From Paenibacillus sp. S150 (GTDB lineage Bacteria; Bacillota; Bacilli; Paenibacillales; Paenibacillaceae), in contig NZ_JACBYI010000056.1 of the NCBI RefSeq assembly GCF_019352175.1, forward strand, positions 1 to 36,843: 36,843 bases of DNA. Direction: 5' to 3'. The notes under the pieces were generated by a model. It worked only from the letters and a program-made list of their open reading frames with translations. It did not search any database and had not been told where the DNA came from. A program made the position numbers and the translations under genes. The first letter of the stretch is position 1. Each line of letters starts with the position of its first letter. Below are positions 32,588 through 36,843 of this stretch, in pieces.

Positions 32588-33769
32588 ATGAAACAAGCCA
32601 GCAGCAACCGGAATATTGTTTTTCTGTCCACCAGCCTGCCCAGAGAATGCGGAATCGCCACGTTCACCCAGGATCTATTGGATGAGTTCACGAAGCTTCA
32701 GGGCTTCGGCAAGCCGAGGATCATCGCGATGAACAACAACGAGACCTACCGTTACAGTGACCAGGTAATGAGGGAAATCAGCCAAAACACTCTGTCCGAT
32801 TATATAGATGCCGCCGAAGCCATCAACCAATCCGATACCGATCTGCTGGTCATTCAGCATGAATTCGGGATCTATGGCGGAGAAAGCGGCGAATACCTTC
32901 TGCAGTTCATCGAGAAGCTTCATGTGCCCTATGTGGCCATTTTCCATACAGTCTTAACGAATCCTACCCCCAAGCAGCACCAGATCATCACCCGGATTGC
33001 CGGGCTGAGCGTCAAGGTGGTCACAATGGCCCAGTCTACCGTGCAGGATTTAATCTCCGTGTACAGTATCAACGCCGCCAAAATTGCGTTCATCCATCAC
33101 GGCGTGCCTTATGTAGAGACTGCTTCCCGGGCAGAGCTTAAAGCGCAATATAGCTTCGGTGACCGCAAGATTCTCTCCACCTTCGGCTTTCTGAGTCCAG
33201 GCAAGGGCATTGAATACGCCATCGAGGCTATGAGCGGAGTGGTTAAGCAGCATCCGGACGCGCTCTATATCATCTGGGGCAAGACCCATCCCGTGGTCAA
33301 GCTGGAAATCGGCGAGGTCTACCGGGAAAAGCTGACCGGCCTCGTGCACAAGCTGGGCCTCACGAACAATGTGCTGTTCGTCGACAAGCTGCTGACGCAG
33401 GAGGAAGTGATCCAGTCGCTGGTGATGTCGGATATCTATTTGACCCCTTATCTGGGCAAGGATCAGGCGGTCAGCGGAACGCTCGCTTACGGCGTCGGCT
33501 ACGGCCGGGTGATTATATCCACCCCTTACCGGTATGCCGAGGAGATGCTTGCCGACGGGCGCGGCCTGCTGGCGAATTTCCGGGATTCCGCTTCACTGGA
33601 AGCCTGCATCCTGGAGCTGCTGGACGATCCTTCCAAGGTGACGGACATGGAGAACCGCACGCTTGCGCTGGGAAGAACCATGATGTGGAGTGAGGTGGCG
33701 AAAACGTATGCCGCCATCTTTCAGGATATCATAGCCCTTGCCAAGCCGGCGGACCGGAGCGTGATTTGA
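32588..33769 (+). CDS. GT4-like glycosyltransferase of a mannose-related operon
   Basis: A 393-residue GT-B glycosyltransferase. The N-terminal domain opens NIVFLSTSLPRECGIATFT and has VIQHEFGIYGGESGEY; the C-terminal domain shows STFGFLSPGKGIEYAIEA and LTPYLGKDQAVSGTLAYGVG. The first Glu of the usual GT4 EX7E motif is not seen; the equivalent loop reads DQAVSGTLAYG, as in other members of this subgroup. GGGAGG precedes the ATG. Its stop overlaps the next start by one base, so it is tightly coupled with the alpha-toroid protein; in other bacteria the two are often fused. Being next to a GDP-mannose synthetic gene, it probably transfers mannose; this is inference. Confidence 0.85.
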   Translation: MKQASSNRNIVFLSTSLPRECGIATFTQDLLDEFTKLQGFGKPRIIAMNNNETYRYSDQVMREISQNTLSDYIDAAEAINQSDTDLLVIQHEFGIYGGESGEYLLQFIEKLHVPYVAIFHTVLTNPTPKQHQIITRIAGLSVKVVTMAQSTVQDLISVYSINAAKIAFIHHGVPYVETASRAELKAQYSFGDRKILSTFGFLSPGKGIEYAIEAMSGVVKQHPDALYIIWGKTHPVVKLEIGEVYREKLTGLVHKLGLTNNVLFVDKLLTQEEVIQSLVMSDIYLTPYLGKDQAVSGTLAYGVGYGRVIISTPYRYAEEMLADGRGLLANFRDSASLEACILELLDDPSKVTDMENRTLALGRTMMWSEVAKTYAAIFQDIIALAKPADRSVI

Positions 33770-34878
33770 TGCAGACACCTGCGGCTGTCCAGTTCAAAAC
33801 CGATTACCTGCGCAGAATAACCGATGACACGGGGATTTTTCAGCATACCAAATTCGGGGTTCCCGACCGTTCCAAGGGCTATACCACCGATGACAACGCC
33901 CGGGCCTTGATCGCAGCTGTACTCATGTATAAGAAAAGTCCGGACTCTTCAACACTGGACCTGATCCATACCTATCTGTCCTTCATCCATCACGCGCAAA
34001 ATGAGCAAGGCAACTTCCGCAATTTCATGGACTATAACCGTTCCTTCCTGGAAGACAGCGGCTCCGAGGATTGCCAGGGACGCACCCTGTGGGCGCTGGG
34101 CTTCATGCTCTCTTACTCTTCCATCCTGCCGGATAATCTGCTGAATACCTGCCGCTATCTCATCAATCAGGCACTGCCGCATATCGGGGGATTAGGTTCC
34201 CCGCGGGCCGTAGCCTATGCTGCCGTTGGCCTCAGCTATCTCCTTGGCACACCCGGTGCATTAACCTATTCCTTCCCGTATCCGCACACAGCAGGGAATT
34301 CAGCGGAAGAGGCAGCCTTTCTGCCCAAGAGCGCCATTACTGATGTTATCGAAAATATTGCCGTCCGGCTGCATAAGCAATATGTACGCACCAAAGGCGA
34401 GGGCTGGAATTGGTACGAGGACAGCCTTACCTACGGCAATTCGATGCTGCCCTGGGCGCTGCTCAGAGCCTTCCGCATTTCCGGCAATCCCGATCTGAAA
34501 GCTACAGCCAAAGAAAGCCTGGATTTCCTGGCTTCACAGACCTTCGCGCCGGGAGGCTACTACAAGCCTATCGGCAGCCATGGCTGGCTGCTGCGCGGCG
34601 GCAAGCCTGCGGAGTATGACGAGCAGCCGATTGAGGCCTGCGAAATGCTGCTGGCCTGCCGCGAAGCTGCTGAAGTGCTCAAGGACCCGGCCTATCTGCA
34701 GCAGGCGGATCTCTGCTACGCCTGGTACACCGGGCATAATTCCCTGAAGCTGCCCGTGGTGGATTCCCAGACCGGAGCCTGCTATGACGGCATCCACAGT
34801 GCGGGACTGAATCTGAATCAAGGGTCGGAGAGCATCATCTCCTTCTCCATTGCCCATCTGGTGACCCATTATGAATAA
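33769..34878 (+). CDS. Alpha-toroid glycosidase-like protein coupled to the GT4
   Basis: A 369-residue protein with predicted repeated helix pairs of an (alpha/alpha) barrel. Conserved stretches include DYLRRITDDTGIFQHTKFG, PDRSKGYTTDDNARALIA, QGNFRNFMDYNR and GEGWNWYEDSLTYGN, rich in acidic and aromatic residues that would line a carbohydrate cleft. Homologues are frequently labelled glycosyltransferase because they are fused to the GT4 domain found upstream here. No signal peptide. The ATG overlaps the GT4 stop by one base and its own stop overlaps manC by eight bases, so all three are made together. It may be a glycosidase, a trimming enzyme, or an acceptor-binding subunit; activity is not known. 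Confidence 0.75.
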   Translation: MQTPAAVQFKTDYLRRITDDTGIFQHTKFGVPDRSKGYTTDDNARALIAAVLMYKKSPDSSTLDLIHTYLSFIHHAQNEQGNFRNFMDYNRSFLEDSGSEDCQGRTLWALGFMLSYSSILPDNLLNTCRYLINQALPHIGGLGSPRAVAYAAVGLSYLLGTPGALTYSFPYPHTAGNSAEEAAFLPKSAITDVIENIAVRLHKQYVRTKGEGWNWYEDSLTYGNSMLPWALLRAFRISGNPDLKATAKESLDFLASQTFAPGGYYKPIGSHGWLLRGGKPAEYDEQPIEACEMLLACREAAEVLKDPAYLQQADLCYAWYTGHNSLKLPVVDSQTGACYDGIHSAGLNLNQGSESIISFSIAHLVTHYE

Positions 34879-35953
34879 GTTCGCCACCATTCTCGCCGGA
34901 GGCGGCGGCACCCGTTTCTGGCCGCTGTCCAGACAGGAAATCCCCAAGCAGCTGCTCAATATCAGCGGAAACGACATTATGCTGAACGACACCATTGAAC
35001 GCTTCAAGGGGATTATCCCCCAGGAAAACACCGTCATTGTAACGAACCGTACACAGGCCGTGCTGCTGGAGAGCATCATGCACAGCAGCGTACAGAAGAG
35101 CAATATTCTGATTGAGCCTGTAGCGCGCAATACCTCGGCCAGCATTTTGTTCGCCGCCTTTTCCATCATGCATATGACCCAGGAGGACTCGCTGATGGTC
35201 GTGCTCCCTTCGGATCATTATATAACCGATGAGCCGCAGTTCCGGCTGACGCTGGATGAAGCCTGCACCTTCGCCATGGAGAGCGATAAAATCGTCACCA
35301 TCGGCATCAAGCCCACCTTCCCCTCTACCGGCTACGGCTATATCGCTTATGATAAAGAGCCCATCGCAGTAAATCCGGTAGCAGTGTATGATGTGGCAGA
35401 ATTCGTGGAGAAGCCGAACTTCCAGAAAGCACAGGGCTATCTGGCCTCCGGCAATTATCTGTGGAACAGCGGAATTTTCATCTGGAAAACCTCGGTGATT
35501 ATTGATAATTTCAAACGGTATCTGCCACGGCTGTATAACACGATGCTGCCAATCAGCGAAGCGCTGGGTACGGAGCAGGAGGCGGAGACGATCAGCCGGA
35601 TTTATCCGCTGCTGCAGAATATCTCGATTGATTACGGCATTCTGGAGCGTTCCGACGAGGTGGTTGTGCTGTCCGGCCAATTCGGCTGGAATGACATCGG
35701 CAGCTGGGATGCACTGGGCGCAATCTTCCCGCCCGATGATGCAGGCAACATCATCAAGGCCAATCACATGGGCATCGACACCCGCAATTCGATTATCTAC
35801 GGCAACGGGCGGCTGATTACCACCATCGGCGTCGACGGGTTCATCATAGCCGACACCGGCGATGCGGTCCTGATCTGCCCCAAGGACAAGGCCCAATCCG
35901 TCAAGGATATCGTGGATCTGCTCAAGGAAAAAGGCATGCTCGAATATATTTAA
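34871..35953 (+). CDS. manC: Mannose-1-phosphate guanylyltransferase
   Basis: A 360-residue nucleotidyltransferase that makes GDP-mannose from mannose 1-phosphate and GTP. The pyrophosphorylase signature GGGGTRFWPLSRQEIPKQ lies at residues 10-27, followed by VEPVARNTSA-like EPVARNTSAS, VLPSDHYI, TGYGYI, FVEKP, WNSGIFIWK and GWNDIGSWDAL, all typical of the family. It lacks the C-terminal phosphomannose isomerase domain of the long bifunctional forms. It is the last gene of the GT4 operon and should supply the donor for the glycosyltransferase. A strong terminator follows. Confidence 0.95.
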   Translation: MNKFATILAGGGGTRFWPLSRQEIPKQLLNISGNDIMLNDTIERFKGIIPQENTVIVTNRTQAVLLESIMHSSVQKSNILIEPVARNTSASILFAAFSIMHMTQEDSLMVVLPSDHYITDEPQFRLTLDEACTFAMESDKIVTIGIKPTFPSTGYGYIAYDKEPIAVNPVAVYDVAEFVEKPNFQKAQGYLASGNYLWNSGIFIWKTSVIIDNFKRYLPRLYNTMLPISEALGTEQEAETISRIYPLLQNISIDYGILERSDEVVVLSGQFGWNDIGSWDALGAIFPPDDAGNIIKANHMGIDTRNSIIYGNGRLITTIGVDGFIIADTGDAVLICPKDKAQSVKDIVDLLKEKGMLEYI

Positions 35954-35970
35954 TATAAGCTCTTACATCT

Positions 35971-36026
35971 AAACAACAAACGGCTGCGCCTCCCTTAAGT
36001 AAGGGCGGGGCAGCCGTTTGTTGTTT
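35971..36026. terminator. Bidirectional terminator after manC
   Basis: A perfect 16-bp stem AAACAACAAACGGCTG (35971-35986)/CAGCCGTTTGTTGTTT (36011-36026) with T-rich arms on both strands. It serves manC and can serve the convergent DUF6953 gene. Confidence 0.85.
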
Positions 36027-36118
36027 CTGCGGGAATTGCGGGTACGGAAAGGCCCGGGCGGCCAAAGTCGTATCCGGCCTAGAGGGTCTTTCCCGCTGCG
36101 ATGCCTTCATAAGGCTAT

Positions 36119-36355
36119 TCAAGTCCAGGCCCACAGAAATCCGTCGCGGTCCCAGGCAATTCTTCCTGCGTGCAGCTTGCGGAACGCCTTCTTCACGTCC
36201 TTGGACAAGGATGCGTTCCCATTCTCATTCACATATACAAACTGCTCGCCAAAGTTGGCCTTCACATATTCAATCGCGGCCGTCTGGTACAGAGTTCCCG
36301 TAAAGCGGATCTCCTTGACCATCCATTCCGCTACCTCTTGTGCGGTTGCTTCCAT
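36119..36355 (-). CDS. DUF6953-like small protein
   Basis: A 78-residue cytoplasmic protein without membrane segments. Its pattern, TAQEVAEWMVKEIRFTGTLYQ, then NFGEQFVYVNENGNASL and KAFRKLHAGRIAWDRDGFLW, is that of a small conserved family in Bacillales that I recall as DUF6953. The two-domain helical start and the aromatic end are typical; function is unknown. AAGGAG lies eleven bases before the ATG. It is a single gene, convergent with manC. Confidence 0.75.
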   Translation of the reverse strand: MEATAQEVAEWMVKEIRFTGTLYQTAAIEYVKANFGEQFVYVNENGNASLSKDVKKAFRKLHAGRIAWDRDGFLWAWT

Positions 36356-36602
36356 CAGGGTGGTGCTCCTTCCCGAAATGCTTTACAATGCCTTACTATT
36401 ATAGCATGAATATGACCTTCCGGGAGTGTGCGCCGAGGTTCGAGGTTCGCCGGATTCGCCGGGGTTACCGGGGACCGGGCGGGTCACATTGGCATGCGGG
36501 GATCACGCTGAACGGATTAGGTGAAGGCCCTACAGCAGGTAGAATACGTTCATTGCTAAGCCTGCCAGGTAGCCGCCATCAAAATCAGCTTGCTGCGGCG
36601 AG
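36356..36602. other. Intergenic stretch with no gene seen
   Basis: No ORF with a ribosome binding site. It includes a short G/C-rich patch of near-repeats (GAGGTTCG, GCCGGATTCGCCGGGG around 36433-36475). Together with the palindrome at 36603-36709 and the last 130 bases, about 490 bases have no gene. Confidence 0.5.
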
Positions 36603-36709
36603 CTATATAAGCTGAACTTAAGAATGATGGACAGCCGATGGACGAACCCCTTGCGGAGCAAGGATTTCGTCCATGCAGCAAGTTACATTCTTAAGTTCAC
36701 TCTATATAG
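36603..36709. repeat. Long nested palindrome, MITE- or cruciform-like
   Basis: A 107-bp structure with nested perfect arms: CTATATA/TATATAG (36603-36609 and 36703-36709), GAACTTAAGAATG (36614-36626)/CATTCTTAAGTTC (36686-36698), GGACGAA (36640-36646)/TTCGTCC (36666-36672) and CCTTGC (36649-36654)/GCAAGG (36658-36663). No ORF inside. No T-tract after either arm, so it is a weak terminator candidate; it resembles a miniature inverted-repeat element or a structured RNA. Confidence 0.75.
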
Positions 36710-36843
36710 TGGGAAATTGTACACTTAATCAACCATGGCCTGGCAGCCACCGTCGGTCATGAAAAACAGATGAAGACAGAGTGCGTATTTGGTAAAATGG
36801 TGCTGTGGATCAGAGGTCGATAAAATATTGGTGAGAAATCCCG
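36710..36843. other. Window end, no gene seen
   Basis: The last 134 bases hold no supported ORF. They may be the upstream region of a gene beyond the window. Confidence 0.4.

Noticed and set aside
34835..35896. 353-aa minus-strand ORF opposite manC
   Set aside because: Antisense shadow of manC.

Overview
The window looks like chromosome from a spore-forming Firmicute of the Paenibacillus type. The evidence is moderately high GC with strong AGGAGG ribosome binding sites, frequent TTG and GTG starts (at least eight genes), a Spo0E-family phosphatase, a CotSA-like glycosyltransferase, a YesN-type AraC response regulator, CcpA-type cre sites and an S-layer-era style secreted multidomain CAZyme. 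No rRNA, tRNA or CRISPR was found.

Layout. (1) 1-230: an array of 51-bp palindromic tandem repeats. (2) About 232-3229: a visibly AT-richer accessory island with three unrecognised small ORFs, a secreted metzincin protease, a small lipoprotein and the N-terminal remnant of an ISAzo13-type transposase. (3) 3230-9110, minus strand: the agmatine-to-putrescine operon aguA-aguB, a YfcE-like phosphoesterase, gltD standing without gltB, and a PadR regulator with its membrane-protein partner and a well-defined operator. (4) 9215-15590, minus strand: intracellular type I pullulanase, then a six-PAS hybrid histidine kinase whose stop codon overlaps the start of a C39-like cysteine peptidase gene. (5) 15727-18414, plus strand: a promoter followed by a leader terminator, a secreted coiled-coil protein, a CotSA-like glycosyltransferase and a NifI1-like PII protein. 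(6) 18457-24148: DUF445 membrane protein, a Cof-type HAD phosphatase, Spo0E plus a 39-residue membrane microprotein missed by usual length cut-offs, an AraC response regulator whose receiver has lost its phospho-acceptor Asp, an orphan Imm30 protein and an unrecognised basic protein. (7) 24259-27750: a 1021-residue secreted protein (discoidin, DUF1533-like, discoidin, FN3, beta-helix) under a near-perfect cre site with twin palindromic repeats. (8) 28013-31165: UvrD-like helicase with a C-terminal zinc site, then ribosomal protein L25/Ctc. (9) 31179-36026: a divergent locus of XRE regulator and DUF1861/GT108-like protein facing an operon of a GT4, an alpha-toroid protein and mannose-1-phosphate guanylyltransferase. 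(10) 36119-36843: a DUF6953 protein and a long perfect-armed palindrome.

The best candidate for an undescribed system is region 9. The DUF1861 family includes the Leishmania mannosyltransferase/phosphorylases (GT108) that make and degrade the beta-1,2-mannan reserve mannogen. Here it is next to a GDP-mannose supply enzyme, a glycosyltransferase and a dedicated regulator, and the biosynthetic operon has a canonical promoter followed by an intrinsic terminator in its leader. I infer a bacterial mannogen-like polymer made and recycled by this locus and controlled by attenuation; this is a hypothesis from family knowledge and layout. All identifications are from reading the sequence and from memory of protein families; no database search was run.
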